A stretch of 64,000 nucleotides of DNA from Euclidia mi (GCA_944739405.2 OX123185.2:10103840-10167839), one strand, 5' to 3'. Positions 45,846-57,818 are shown, counted from the first letter of the stretch. The notes: generated by a model from the letters alone, not told the origin. Made by a program: numbers and translations.

Positions 45846-46053
45846 TACTAGAGGACGCCAGCAGCTACGAATGCATTTTTTTTAATTTACCCGTTTTGGC
45901 CGATCCCGTAGGAATTTCGGGAAATCCCTTCTTAGTGCACCCCTACGGTCCACAAGGAACATACGTGCCAAATTTCAGCTTCCTGCGCCCAATAGTTTCG
46001 GCTGTAGCGTGTCTGTCAGTCAGTCAGTAACGCAAGGATTTTATATATTAAGA
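45846..46053 (-). mobile_element. Helitron-like repeat, second family
   Basis: The minus strand begins 'cttaatatataaaatccttg' and ends CTAG (complement of 45847-45850). Near-identical to 35432-35638 over 'gtgcacccctacggtcc'. The plus open frame at 45791-46030 is incidental. Confidence 0.5.
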
Positions 46054-46119
46054 AGATATGCAATGAATAAGATTTTCACCCAGGACAAATTCTTGTGTGA
46101 TATGCATGATTATGTGTGC

Positions 46120-46264
46120 TGTAACTATTGTTCTCGAAAGATATGCAAAGTAAGTGAACCCGCGCTTGGCTAGCGTGCTGGAATATGTTATTGTTCTTCT
46201 CACAGTGAGAAGATACCCCTGCCAACCGTGGGACACTTTATATACCTACATGGCTGATGATGAT
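46120..46264 (+). repeat. SINE 3' part
   Basis: 'ctcgaaagatatgcaaagta', 'ttcttctcacagtgagaaga' and 'ggctgatgatgatgagg' match the 3' half of the 36561 family. Confidence 0.5.
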
Positions 46265-48092
46265 GAGGTATTATAAAGATATTTATTAGTTATCTACTTA
46301 CCGTAGTACAGGCTCTGCCTAGTTTGGTAACATATGACCGTGTCTGAATCGTCCTAGAATGTAACATTATCTGTTATACAATTACACAATCAAAACGTGC
46401 TACTTTGAGTCCAAGAATCTCTATATTACGCTAGAATCTAATGATTGCCAATAAAACATTTTTATCACTAGGGTATCACCGCATTATTAGGCTACTTATT
46501 TAGAGATTTCCTACAAGGAATTACAGCTGCAGAAAAATAATGTACTCGAAATAGAAATTCCTTGGATACAATAAAAGTAATACAACGTCATGTCTTCTTT
46601 ACGAGGAACTAATAAAACAGGATGTGAGTTTTATTAATTTATTTTAAGACTACATAATACTTATCTTTGGATCGCTTAAAATACGTGGAATTGAATCTGT
46701 TAAAAGCTTTTTAAAATACTTACAATTTATTTTTATACAATGTTTGTTTCATTTATAATAATATATAAAAAATATACGTTACATAGCGAAAACCCGAGCA
46801 TTGAAATATTAGTACGTACAACATACTGAGGTTATTTTGGCAAGGGTGTTACGTTTTATTTTATTACTAGTAATTAAAATTGCATTTATATTTTGGTCTA
46901 CATTTGTTGTGGTAACGTTATCTTTTTGAGCAAATGTATATTTGTATGTTATGGGTTAGGCTTTGATGCAGTAAACTGATGACTATCGTGATCATCAAGA
47001 CTGTAGCTTTGAATCCCAGAGTATGCTGGAGTCAACTGATGAGTATGCTTGCGTAAAGCCTATGTTTTACTTACGTATACCCAGGTTTAGTCTATCTTTC
47101 ATCATTATCCGAATAAAATACATTAAATTACATTCAGTTCTAACTTACTGCAGCAGTTTAATGTATTCCTTATGTTATGAGTAATATACTAAAATACAAA
47201 TCTATGCTATGGGACGTTACAAAAATCATTGCCGCTTTGTATAAAATACACAATAATATTATCTAACATATACCAAAATATACAGCAGATATAAATAGTT
47301 ATTACCTATAGTATTGCTAATTTTATATATGTAGTTATAACACATCCGCTTTTAAAAAGCGGTTATATAAAATATTAAAAGTAACATAATTTACTAGGTT
47401 CCTACATCCAACAGAAACAATAATAAATACTAGCATAAAATATATTGCTAGCTCTATATACAATTCCATGTTTAAAATATTTTCTGCATGACTAAACTGT
47501 TATTCAGTCTTTGGAAAGTCGATGGTTAGACATTTCACCATTTTGCGCAAATATCGTTTAGATAGATTTTGTCTTCATAATCGGATAATATAGAATCAGT
47601 GACCAAACAATTCTGATTGACAGTATTACCTGACGATGCTGAAATTATCGTTTACGATTCCGTAAATTAAAACTTATAAAAATTTAATTATATAAATACA
47701 TGGTGTAGATCTTGAAAATGTTTAATGCTATATGTGTTTAACCTGTAATGTATTTGTGTTTAGTTAGCCACATCTACTTTAACTTTTCCAAAAATATTTA
47801 ACGTCTCCTAAAACCACATGTTACAAATTTGTAAAGCATAAAAAATACCAAAGATCAACCGAATATAAACCCAAAATCATCAGGCCTTCAAAATATTGTC
47901 GTATAGTTTAATAAAATAATGCATCAATGATATAATAGTATAGTTTTAGTTCAATAAGTTTCTTCTCTTACACATACTCGTTGGCACCTCATATCTATCG
48001 GCCTTTCGGTTTAAGTTAAATTCATAACAAGATATTTAAAGTAAATTAACAATATGAACAGGTTCTCGTCACGTCATCATTCGTAGCTGAAG
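46265..48092. other. No gene seen; 3' flank of the Ig gene
   Basis: 1.8 kb of very AT-rich DNA left of the last exon. No polyadenylation signal is obvious directly after the stop codon on the minus strand. Confidence 0.35.
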
Positions 48093-48148
48093 TTAACTAA
48101 TGACTAAAGATGTGATGAGAACAGTCTTTGTGCAGCTCGTGTGGTATC
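48093..48148 (-). CDS. Ig gene last exon (hydrophobic C-terminus and stop)
   Basis: Acceptor with a good pyrimidine tract ('ttcctttttcag') before 48148. In phase it encodes YHTSCTKTVLITSLVIS and TAA (48095-48093). The short hydrophobic end could be part of a membrane or GPI-attachment tail but is short for either. An alternative last exon elsewhere is possible. Confidence 0.5.
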
Positions 48149-48198
48149 CTGAAAAAGGAAATATATTAAGTCGTCATAGTCAAGATGAAGTGGCATAG

Positions 48199-48345
48199 AG
48201 GCAGCGATAGCCGAGTGGACATACCAACAGACTGCTATACAGAGGGTATCGGGTTTGAATCCACGGCACGCACCATTGACTTTTCGAAGTTAAGTCGAAT
48301 TTAATTGTTAATTATCTAGCTATATTGTCCCAGCTGTCATGAATG
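48199..48345 (+). mobile_element. SINE head within the last intron
   Basis: 'gcagcgatagccgagtggac' and 'cgggtttgaatccacggcac', then 'ttaattgttaattatctagc'. Family of 36561-36872. It lies antisense to the Ig gene between its last two exons. Confidence 0.6.
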
Positions 48346-48454
48346 TACAGACGTTCTTTAGAAGAACCATAAATGGAATTTTAATACGAAACAACTAAGT
48401 ATCGTTCTTTATGATATTCTTCAATAACCATTTAAAAATAAAATGAATTCTTAC

Positions 48455-48505
48455 CGAATTCTGTCGCCGGCTGCACTGAAGGTTCCGATGTTGTGGGCGG
48501 AGGAT
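48455..48505 (-). CDS. Ig gene small exon (Pro/Thr stalk)
   Basis: 51 bases between acceptor 'tgtgcatag' and donor GTAAGA, phase 1 in and out. Encodes DPPPTTSEPSVQPATEF, a stalk-like linker between the Ig part and the C-terminus. Confidence 0.6.
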
Positions 48506-49021
48506 CTATGCACAGAACAATTTTATATTATTAGAGAGATACTTAGAAAAGAAAATACAGAAAATGCCTTTAAAGTTGAATGTTCTCCATACGTGCTTGG
48601 GCGTTTCTATTAGTTTTTTACAAAACGTTCTAGACTTCGATTCATATTGTCTAGATTAGACTATAAAAGATATTATTAGCTATCTATAGAATATTTTTTA
48701 ATAAAACTCAAATGGTTGCAAATAACTAGTGGTACGCGCAGAAGTATTGTAAGCATCGGTCTGTCCATGACTTTAGAAGCAGGCTGAGGTTTTTTACTTC
48801 ATTTTTATGAGCGTTATGATGACTATTTATTTCAGGTCAAAATTAATGTCTCTAGATAGCAAGAAATCATTGAATTATCAGTCATTATTTCCAAGAATAG
48901 TTTAAGTATGTAGTATGTCAGGTAGTAGTCTTCCCATCTCTCCTCTAAGCTAATCACATGGATCAAAAGCAATTCACTTCTCAATAAGTTTTTTACAATC
49001 TAACTTACTCAGGACTCTCAC

Positions 49022-49182
49022 CTCTATAAAATAATATATCCCTCTTCCTCCTGTAGTAGTTGGCAAGTGGGACCTGCATGTCGCACAAGATCTCGACGGT
49101 CGGAGGTAGCGCGTCGATGCGGACCATGGACGTCGTTAGCGCGGTGTAGCGGCCATCTATGACTTTGATGATTTCGCGTTCA
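49022..49182 (-). CDS. Ig gene exon (end of second Ig domain)
   Basis: Donor GTGAGA follows 49022. Two AGs lie 5 bases apart on the acceptor side ('tcctcag' and 'acaag'). Only the second keeps the frame with the preceding exon (phase 2 in), giving SEREIIKVIDGRYTALTTSM, VRIDALPPTVEILCDMQVPL and ANYYRRKRDILFYR. The intron upstream is nearly 8 kb and contains a LINE with an RT frame. Confidence 0.7.
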
Positions 49183-49684
49183 CTTGTCTGAGGACAACGT
49201 GATTGTTGAGATTGCATTGGGTATTTATTTAAGGGAGGAGGAGAGACTAATATACTGCTACACAGAAGGTCTCCGGTTTAAATGATGACTTTTCGAACAC
49301 ACATTGTCAATTATCATGACCATTGTGGTGCATATGACCTAAAACTCCTTACAGTACATGGGCCCTAACCCTATTCTTATAGGTTAGGGTACATGCAGCG
49401 CAGTGGGACAGATTATATACAGGGTTGATATTATTATACTGTAGCAATGTGATGAAATTTACTAAAATAACGCTACGATTGCAAAGTATTCAAATGTGAA
49501 CTAAATTCCATTTCCTCTGCAACTATTTTATGTAAATATTTTCGTTTGCATGTCAAATTGGCTTACTGAATTACCAGATGTTTTGTATACAAATAGATAA
49601 GTTTTTCTGCAGAACTAAAACAATTCAGGTTTATCTTAGCAATTACTACAGGCAAAATATTATTTTATAAATTAGTGATACATT
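49183..49684. other. Intron sequence with a SINE 3' fragment
   Basis: Part of the intron between 49182 and 57124. At about 49340-49430 'cagcgcagtgggacagatta' and 'tatacagggttgata' are remnants of the SINE 3' end. Confidence 0.35.
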
Positions 49685-49697
49685 TAATTGCCATTTT
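49685..49697 (+). repeat. Left target-site duplication of the 2.4-kb LINE
   Basis: 'taattgccatttt' is repeated exactly at 52095-52107. Confidence 0.8.
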
Positions 49698-52094
49698 AGC
49701 TGCGTGGTGTCGGCGGAGTAGAATAGCACCACCCCATGTCTTCCCGTGGGTGTCGTAAAAGGCGACTAATGGAGTGTGTGGAAAAGTACTGACCCCTTGT
49801 AACTTTGTTCTCCGTTATACTATACCATCTGTCCGACTCTTTCTCCGGTCGTAACGGTTCCCGTTCCATTGGGCACAGAAGGACAAGGACGAGTATGTGC
49901 ACCTGTGTTTCGCGCGTATACTTGTGCACGTTAATATATCCTGCGCAACTGACCGCTTCCGAATAAGGACTCCGATTTAAGCTAAGTCCTACGGCGATGG
50001 GGGGAGGTAGAGAGGTTTGACGCGATGCTCGTCGGGCTTTGTCTGACTCCTGCACGTAGGCGGCCTTGGGGGTGTAGTATAACATCGTGGTCGCTTCTGC
50101 TCTGCATCGGGATGACAGAGCGGATTTTGGCAGCACCCGAGGTGACAAAGCAGCCCTATTCAGGGAGGCACTGCTTTCCTTGCTCAGCCGGGGAGGGGGC
50201 TAGAAAAGGTGCCCTAAAAAAATGCTCATCCCAACCTTAAAGGAGGGTAGCAACCGCGGCTGCCTCTGCATCTTAAATTCGCGGTTGACGCCACAAGAAA
50301 AAAATGTATAAAATGTTGCTATTAAACAACAACAAAATAACCGCGCGGTTGGTGTTGACTGCATACCATGAGAGCTATTAAAGTACGGCGGTGAGGATTT
50401 GTACTCGGCGATGTGGAAACTTTTTGTCGTTATGTGGGAACAAGAACAAGTCCCTTATACTTTTAAAGTATCTCTAATTCGGGCCCTATATAAGGGCAAA
50501 GGTGACCGAGCTGATTGCAATTCCTACCGCGGTATTTCTCTACTCTCAGTGCCTGGGAAAGTCTTCGCCAGAGTTCTCCTAAACCGCCTCAGGAATTTAT
50601 CTGAACAGATTCTGCCAGAATCCCAGTTTGGCTTCCGACCTGACCGTGGCACTTGTGAGGCGATTTTCTCATTGCGACAATTACAAGAAAAAAGCAGGGA
50701 ACAGGAGCGCAATATGTATCTCTGTTTTGTTGACCTTGAGAAAGCTTTTGATAGTGTACCGCGAGAAGCCCTCTGGATAGTACTGCGGAAACTTGGATGC
50801 ACGGAGAAGTTTGTCAGACTACTCAGACTCCTGCACGACGACATGCAGAGCTGCGTCATTGTAAATGCAGATCAGTCAGCGTTCTTCCCCGTTACCTGTG
50901 GGGTAAAACAAGGATGTGTACTTGCACCAACACTGTTTGCGTTATACTCTGCAGTCGTAGTTCGGGAAGTGTTACAGACAACCCCTGAAGGAATTCGCAT
51001 CCGTTTCCGCAATGATGGCAGTCTTTTTAACTTAGCCAGACTCAAGGCTCACACTAAAGTGTCTTACGCACTGATCACAGAGATTATTTATGCAGATGAT
51101 CTATGCTTTGTGACCGATTCCCCAGATGGTCTGCAGCAACTTATGACCACCTTACACGAGTCCTGCCGTAGTTTTGGTCTGAAGATTAGTGTCAAAAAGA
51201 CGGAAGTAATGTCTTTAGATATTCATGGTCAAGAGACACTGACCATCAAACTCGGTGATGATGTACTTAAGCAGGTCAATACATTTCGTTACCTGGAGAG
51301 CACCATAACATCAAAGTGCGACCTTGACGCTGAGATCAACAGTCGGATCGGTGCCGCAGCTGCGGTATTCGGTAAACTGGATCGCAAGGTTTTTAGCTCA
51401 CATGAACTTAAGCTGGCTACCAAAATTGACATATATAAGGCGGTGGTGATACCAAGCATACTGTACTCTTCTGAGTCATGGACAGTTTACCGCCGCCATA
51501 TACGGACGCTGGATCGTTTCCACCTGAAATGTCTGCGCAAAATACTTAACATTCGTTGGTCTGATCGCATTCGTAATACAGAAGTGCTGCGGAGAGCCAA
51601 TATTATGGGGATTGAGGCTTACCTCATACGCAGGCAGTTGCGTTGGTGCGGACACGAGTCGCGAATGACCGATCAACGTACAGCAAAGTGCATCTTTTTT
51701 TCTGAACTTGAGGAGGGCAAGCGTAAGCATGGCGGGCAACTCCTTAGGTATAAAGATGTACGTAAGCGCCACATGAAAAAGTGTGACATTGAGCCTTCCG
51801 AGTGGGAACAAGCAGCAGATTGTCGGCCGGAACGGAGAACTTTGGTGAGAACCAGAGTCAAAGACTTTGAAAGTAATCGCTGCTCTGAACTAGATGCCCG
51901 ACGCGATGAACTGAAAGCACGCCCACCTTGTGCTATAAATTATAATTACTGCAATGGTGTGCTCACCTGCCCGCATTGTGCGCGAACCTTTACCAATAAG
52001 ATCGGCTATGTTAGCCATACACGAGCACACCAACGACAGTTATAACGGAGTTGAAGAGGTCGCCGTGGCCGAAATCGGTCGAGGAGGTATATTA
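49698..52094 (+). mobile_element. Non-LTR retrotransposon, endonuclease region deleted, flanked by 13-bp TSDs
   Basis: The element starts 'agctgcgtggtgtcggcgga', contains a 5' region with 'cccgtgggtgtcgtaaaagg' (a block also seen diverged at about 59682), and ends 'aaatcggtcgaggagg' + 'tatatta'. It is only 2397 bp long. The 5' region is followed directly by RT sequence at about 50370, so the endonuclease-coding part is gone. The intact TSDs mean it either inserted in this shortened form or lost the middle later. It sits in an intron of the Ig gene, antisense to it. Confidence 0.85.
50399..52045 (+). CDS. LINE reverse transcriptase with C-terminal zinc finger
   Basis: 548 codons from the first Met at 50399. 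RT homology already starts at about 50370 (ELLKYGGEDLYSAMW), so the Met is not a native start. RT motifs in order: NSYRGISLLSVPGKVFARVL, PESQFGFRPDRGTCEAIF, CFVDLEKAFDSVPREALW, VKQGCVLAPTLFALY and the catalytic IIYADDLCFV (about 51085-51115). Then come KKTEVMSL, the tail RRQLRWCGHESRM, and a C-terminal CPHC-x12-HTRAH zinc finger. The frame is open to its natural stop. Without an endonuclease domain it is probably non-autonomous. The clade is not settled: RTE/CR1-like tail, AP-endonuclease type presumed. Confidence 0.88.
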   Translation: MYSAMWKLFVVMWEQEQVPYTFKVSLIRALYKGKGDRADCNSYRGISLLSVPGKVFARVLLNRLRNLSEQILPESQFGFRPDRGTCEAIFSLRQLQEKSREQERNMYLCFVDLEKAFDSVPREALWIVLRKLGCTEKFVRLLRLLHDDMQSCVIVNADQSAFFPVTCGVKQGCVLAPTLFALYSAVVVREVLQTTPEGIRIRFRNDGSLFNLARLKAHTKVSYALITEIIYADDLCFVTDSPDGLQQLMTTLHESCRSFGLKISVKKTEVMSLDIHGQETLTIKLGDDVLKQVNTFRYLESTITSKCDLDAEINSRIGAAAAVFGKLDRKVFSSHELKLATKIDIYKAVVIPSILYSSESWTVYRRHIRTLDRFHLKCLRKILNIRWSDRIRNTEVLRRANIMGIEAYLIRRQLRWCGHESRMTDQRTAKCIFFSELEEGKRKHGGQLLRYKDVRKRHMKKCDIEPSEWEQAADCRPERRTLVRTRVKDFESNRCSELDARRDELKARPPCAINYNYCNGVLTCPHCARTFTNKIGYVSHTRAHQRQL

Positions 52095-52107
52095 TAATTG
52101 CCATTTT
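52095..52107 (+). repeat. Right target-site duplication of the 2.4-kb LINE
   Basis: Exact copy of 49685-49697. Confidence 0.8.
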
Positions 52108-52849
52108 GTAACTATTTACAGAGAACGTGAACATAAATTATTTCTAAAACAAAACAATGACAACATTTATATGTACATATCGTGCCAAACATTGTGACTG
52201 AGTCATTGTAATTTCATCAAAGGCATACGACGTGTGACAAGATTGTCGGGTGACAAGGAAATCCGAGTATATCCCTGAATGTTACCTGCTCTGCGGGTCT
52301 GTGACTGTCCAGTAATTACACTTTACCGTCTTGGAAAACCCGAATACTAGCTGTGTTCAAAACTACGATTAGGAAACCACCGTGTTATTGGCAAGGATTT
52401 TAAGATTATTTTATGTGATAGTTGGCTTCGGCAAATTCAACATATAATTTAATTTATTTTAATTTGTTTTGCAATTTCTGGGTTTGTAACCTGACCTAAC
52501 TGGGTTGTAACTAACCCAGAACTATATGCATCTGTGGAATAATTCGCTTGTAGGTTACTATAGGAATAGTATTGGTCGAGAATTATTCTGACTGAAAGAG
52601 GCCGGAAAAAGAAAGAAAATACCGCATCATCAATAATTAATTTTAAAGGCTTTTTGTCTCACTCCAGAAGCAATTCTTGTGTCAAGAAAAAACATTACAA
52701 CATCCAAACTACAGATACACATACCCACATTTGGAAGAACTATTTGAGGATCCTATACATATCCAGTATCCACAAATAGTTTGTAGGTATACAAAGTGGG
52801 ATATAGAAATTGCTGTGCCCACGATACGCAATGCTCTGACCGTGAGTTA
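52108..52849. other. Intron sequence, no repeat recognised
   Basis: AT-rich, no coding frame or known repeat seen. Confidence 0.35.
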
Positions 52850-53182
52850 CCGTTAAGACAGTTTAAGACAAAACTTTATAAGTGGCTGGTAGATAAGTGT
52901 TTTTATAATATTAATGAATTATTTATGACATGAATGTATTCTTTATGACATGAATGTATTCTTTATGACATGAATGTATAATTATTGGTAATGTTTGTTA
53001 AAATTAATAATGAAAATTCTATATTTAAGCATGAATTGTCTTCAATATTACATGTAATAAATATTTTGCATGTCGGACACCTTTTCCGACGCAGTATGTG
53101 ATGTGCTTACCGTAAACATAACAACTGTAATCTACCATAAAGCAAGCGAAATAAACATTTCATTTCATTTTATTTCATTTCG
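52850..53182 (+). pseudogene. LINE 3' end with last codons
   Basis: FKTKLYKWLVDKCFYNINELF is readable at about 52860-52930, the final residues of many CR1/Jockey-group ORFs. A UTR follows containing three tandem 20-mers ('ttatgacatgaatgtattct', 52924-52980) and 'tgcatgtcggacaccttttc'. It ends in 'catttcatttcattttattt', a (TTTCA)n-type tail. Everything upstream is missing, so this is a 5'-truncated insertion. Confidence 0.65.
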
Positions 53183-53924
53183 TGAAATGGCTATCACTGT
53201 AATCACTATTCCGTACGCCCACTCAATGCCAAAAGAGACAGAACTAAGTATACTGTCACTTAGTATCAACTTTGATTCAACCCACTCACGATAAAATTAG
53301 TCCAACAATCTACAACCTACGAATTCTATCTCTTTATGAATCCAGAAATAGTAATGAGCGTATCTTAATCTTAGTAGAAACAATATATCTAAGTATCAAT
53401 TTATTATTCCCAGCCTTAATGCAACTATTCATTGACAAGCTTCTAAGAACTGTAAGCTTTAATAGCCTAACTTAGTGTTGATGTTGTTGTTAACTTTCAA
53501 GAGCTGATGTTGGTCCAATAATCTGTGTCTTCCTATTACTAATAAATTATGCTGTATAAGGCTCATGAAATTGGTAACATAGTCCAGCTAAGTAAATCTT
53601 GTATAATTATTTAAAGCAAAAAAACCTATATCATTTGTATTACACCTTAGAAGATTTCGTGGTATTGAATCCTGTCAATTGCACTAAGGTTCCCTTGAAT
53701 CTACAGTATCAGATAAATAGTAATTTTCTACGAGCGTGACTCTATTTGAGGAGGGAACTAAATATTCACTTGGTGTCATCGTCGTTGAGATCCACAAACC
53801 ATGGGAACCTATTATTTTTGTCCTTCTTGGATAACCAGACAATAATTGACAAACATAGTCAATATGTATACATACATAATAATTGTACATCTACAAATTA
53901 CCAAGAATTGTGCTCTTCAAACAT
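53183..53924. other. Intron sequence, no gene recognised
   Basis: Short frames on both strands (53272-53475 plus, 53684-53890 minus) lack known domains. Confidence 0.35.
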
Positions 53925-54070
53925 GAGAATACAATAGAATAGAATAGAATAATTATTTATTTGCTAGACACATGGTAAATACAGATGGTAAAGTACGGCA
54001 TGTTTCACCTCTCAGTCGGCATGTTAAAATTATACTTAAAATTATATGACAATAATTATAATGTTAAATG
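53925..54070 (-). repeat. LINE 3' end, minus strand
   Basis: 'aatagaatagaatagaataa' on the plus strand is a (TTCTA)n tail read on the minus strand, preceded there by 'ttatttaccatgtgtctagc'. Only UTR is recognisable. Confidence 0.4.
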
Positions 54071-55675
54071 GTAATAAACAATTAACATTATCACTAACCA
54101 CTGCACCAAAATACATTCCATGGAACACTATAAAACATCAAAATAAACAAGCAAAACAACAATCGTGAACAAAATAAAGAAGCTAATAAGTAACATGCAG
54201 TGTACAGATGCGTAGAAAGATGTTCAGTATTAAAGTAATATTACGACAAACTAAATCCACTCCGTCAGGTATGTGATCGCAGCGATGTCGGGGTTGTTAG
54301 CCAACTTTCTCGGAGCATCCAAATTATTCTGTCTAAAACTCTAAGGTATGGAAACTTAGGTAAGAATATTTTGAACGACGCGTTGCGTTTTTATTTTATT
54401 TCCCAAATTGAATTGAGAGAATTGCGCTAATGGTATTGACGAAGAATTTCATAACAAGGCAAAGCGTGATTGGATATAATCGTTTTAAAGCTCATCAATT
54501 ATGGAGAGCTTTACTATTAAGTAAGTAGACTGATTTTACGTAGAATGAAGTTGTTAGTTAAATCGATATTACTTCTGAATCTGTAATTATTACAAATGTG
54601 AAAGTTTATATAATAGCATTTGTTACTTTTATTAACATAACAACGTCTGTACATTCATGACAGCTGGGACAATATAGCTGGATAATTAACAATTAAATAC
54701 ACCCCGTATTCACGAGTGGAATTTTAATATCTTATTTGTTTTCACCCTTATAAATTAGTTGACCGTAATTACCACTATTTGCCGGTAGAATTTTATTTCT
54801 TGAGCTAGAGTACTTATGGTATTGTTAAATTGTAAATGGATAATTAAAATTTTCGTCGCTTGAATTTGCAATCTTGTATTTGAATTATGTTCCACACACT
54901 CCCAAAAATTTAATGTTCGCCACAGCGATAAACTAACGTAGAAAAAGGTCGAAACAGACTACAGTAAAAGCATTTTTTTTTCTAAGAGTAATCAAAACGC
55001 GTGACGGTGTAGAAACAGTTACTAAATCATCCGGTATCAATATAAGTGACTGTTACTACATTAAATAACAAAAGACTATTTCTAGTATTTTAAATATTGT
55101 GAGCAAAACGCTGCCGTCCGTAATATGTACCCGTATGTTTCGAGATTAAGGCACGTTCAAGTGATCGTATCCGGTATTATTCACGAACCAATCGGATGTC
55201 CGGATGTTCTATTCGTCGTGTGCCATGCCAACCAATTGATTGGAATTCATTACATATAATATACATTGTATCAAATACAAACCAAACTTGTTACTTCTTT
55301 GGGATTACTATGTTTGTTGCAGTCTTGCATGTACGAAGTATTATGAGAGAGATTTTTGAGATTTGCATGTACAATGTATATGAGAAAGATTCAGGAGTGT
55401 TCCAGATCAAAAGAGAGCCTTCAGACAAAAGCATAGTATTATTTAGAATGGCTGGTTGGGTCTGGTTGTTAGTGATTTGTGTGGTTAGCCTAGGTCAAGG
55501 ACCTAGGGTTGGTTTGCGCCCCTTATAACAAGTAAAATCAATATTTATTTAGTTAGTCTGTCTTTTTTGTGTCTGTAAGTAATATGGCTGATTTAAATAT
55601 CTAGCGCAGAGAGGCGGTCACCTCACGGTTTCACATGGCTCTGTGTGTTGTGAGTTGTGTTATTATTTTCTGTAA
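54071..55675. other. Intron sequence, no gene recognised
   Basis: A plus frame of 110 codons (55196-55528) contains a hydrophobic stretch (VWLLVICVVSLG) but no known domain. I do not call it a gene. Confidence 0.3.
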
Positions 55676-55775
55676 TTGCCCACCCGCACTAAGCCAGCGT
55701 AGTGGACTATGATTTTACCCATCTCATAGCGAGTAGAGGCCCGTGCCCGGCAGTGGGAGACTTTATATACATCCT
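55676..55775 (+). repeat. SINE 3' part
   Basis: 'gccagcgtagtggactatga', 'agaggcccgtgcccggcagt' and 'gggagactttatatacatcc' match the end of the 36561 family. Confidence 0.5.
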
Positions 55776-56921
55776 ACAGATGAAATTATTACCGAGAAAA
55801 ACATACTATATTATAATTATTATAGCACGTTTTAGGTGCCGTTTATTTGGTAGGTAATGTATACCTACCGAATATACGACACCCAAAACGTGTAGTGTAA
55901 ATCACACTACACGTATATATGTAAGCAATTGCATGCAGCATTACCCCGTACCGTCAATCTCACATAAAGTCATCAGAGTGTAAGCAGCACGGTTAAATCT
56001 AGCATGCGGCCGTAACTCAAGCGTTGAACGACATCTAACAGCCAACGCTCACTCGAGCGGCACACGAGCTTTCAACTTTGATCTTGCATGGCTATGTGTA
56101 GTTTGTGTCATTATTTGGATGCATATTTATCAGCGATACTGTAGTTTATATTTCTTTGTTTTAATTAGGGCTTATCACTTTATTGTTATACAGGGTGTCA
56201 CAAGACACATCACTAAGCCCAAGTCTACTCGTTGTGGACATCATGCCAAGTCATACTAACCAAATATAATACCTGGGAAACGATTTTTTTTCAAGTTTTC
56301 ACTTTTTTAAACCGCAATTAAAAGCGCGCACGTGCAATGCTCGAAATACCTACTTATCTATGGGGTCATAGGGCATCTAAGGAACATATTGGCGGGGTAA
56401 ATGCATCGATTTTGTACCTAATTAGAAAAAATCTATACTAAATTTGAGCCTCAATATCTCCTGAACCAGTAATTTCCCAGGTATGGTGTCGAAGTAAAAA
56501 ATGTTGAAGTGGAGTAAAACATGGGATTATGTATATGTATATAGGTACAAAAAACAAATGTTCTATATGTGTAAGATTGTGTATTCCGTTTTTGGAAATC
56601 ATAATTTAATAAAATTAGAATAACTGATTAGAAGTTTTTTAAACAGTTTATATGGAATCACGACGATATTGGTGATTGAAAAGCGCAATAGGAGTGTAAG
56701 AGTTTTTAAGTTTTTTTTTGGTAATACGCCGTGACATTGCGAGTGTAGAAACAATAAATTCAACAAACGATTTTGACTCTGACTTTCTAAGGCTGTCGAA
56801 ATAACAGAAACTGAAAAATTTCAAAGACTTTGTTGTTGAACTTGTTTGCAATACCTTCCAAAACAAAGTCGAGTGAAACTTAGCCCAGTGAAAATAATAT
56901 ATTATGGTGTAGTCCAATAAT
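55776..56921. other. Intron sequence with a short palindrome
   Basis: Around 55830-55912, 'cacgttttaggtgccgtttatttggtag'-type sequence meets its diverged inverted partner ('acacccaaaacgtg'). 'atacagggtgtcacaagaca' at about 56193 looks like the edge of another repeat. The minus frame at 56648-56917 is unrecognised. Confidence 0.3.
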
Positions 56922-56985
56922 TAAGTCAGAGTCAAAATCATTTATTCATCTAGGCCACGAAGTGACGCTTATGAACGTCAAAATT
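56922..56985 (-). repeat. LINE 3' end, minus strand
   Basis: Matches 37690-37765: 'gacgttcataagcgtcactt' then 'gatgaataaatgattttgac' on the minus strand, with a short simple tail. Confidence 0.55.
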
Positions 56986-57123
56986 TAAGTTAATTACTTA
57001 ATGATTCTACATTTACATTTACTACCACGTTCGCAATGCAATAGGTAGAACCACGAGAAAGAAGTTTTGACCGGTATGAAACAATATAATAATTCTAAAA
57101 AGATAAAATATTCAGAACATTAC

Positions 57124-57241
57124 CTATTTCCAGCGAGTATGATGAGCTCTGGTTTTGGAAATACGCCTTCAACTGAACAGATGATGTTTAAATATTTATC
57201 GTCCAGACGGTCTTGAATCATATCGAATTTTGTCTCAGGAA
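57124..57241 (-). CDS. Ig gene exon (start of second Ig domain)
   Basis: Acceptor 'tttgttgcag' before 57241, donor GTAATG after 57124. Phase 1 in, phase 2 out. Encodes PETKFDMIQDRLDDKYLNII, then CSVEGVFPKPELIILAGN, a C-type Ig B-strand cysteine with the typical G-x-P-x-P after it. Confidence 0.72.
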
Positions 57242-57589
57242 CTGCAACAAAAAGAATAATTTATTAGTGATGTGTAAGGATATTATTGATTTTGGGCATT
57301 GTCTGCTATGTTTTATGACACGATCTTCAAGGGATGACGAGTACTAGTGCGGTATATTCTATAAAGGTCTCCGAGACACTAGATTATAGAGAAAAATCAC
57401 ATAGTTACAAACTGCGTACTTCAATTAATTATATATCATTAAAGCAAACTTCGTTAGTGGCTGCGCCGTTAATTAAACACCTAAGTCTGCCTAAGATGTG
57501 GCCTTACTTATTGATGAAAATGGTGAAAAAATGTATTCGTTAGTTTTATAAGTGTTTATTAGCAGTACAAATATAGTACAATATAGGGT

Positions 57590-57818
57590 GCATAGGGTTC
57601 CCGCCAAGAACTTAGGGTCCCAAGCCAACCTCACCTGCAAGTGGTGCACCTGCCGATCAACGGACGAGGCTCTGGCAAACAAAATATCCCGATAAACGGC
57701 AATAGGCTCGCCACCTATTACGTGGGATCAAAACACTGGCGAAAAGTGGGCGTTTAATATGCCTCTGCCTACCCCTTCGGGGAAACAGGCGTGAGTCTAT
57801 GTATGTATGTATGTACAA
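57590..57818 (+). mobile_element. SINE with conserved 3' tail
   Basis: 'caataggctcgccacctatt', 'acgtgggatcaaaacactgg' and 'gcctctgcctaccccttcgg', then 'acaggcgtgagtct' and (ATGT)n. This is the intact plus-strand form of the tail found inverted at 33932-34160. The 5' limit is uncertain. Confidence 0.55.

Noticed and set aside
55196..55528. 110-codon plus frame with a hydrophobic stretch
   Set aside because: It has no homology I recognise, lies antisense in an intron of the Ig gene and has no clear start context.
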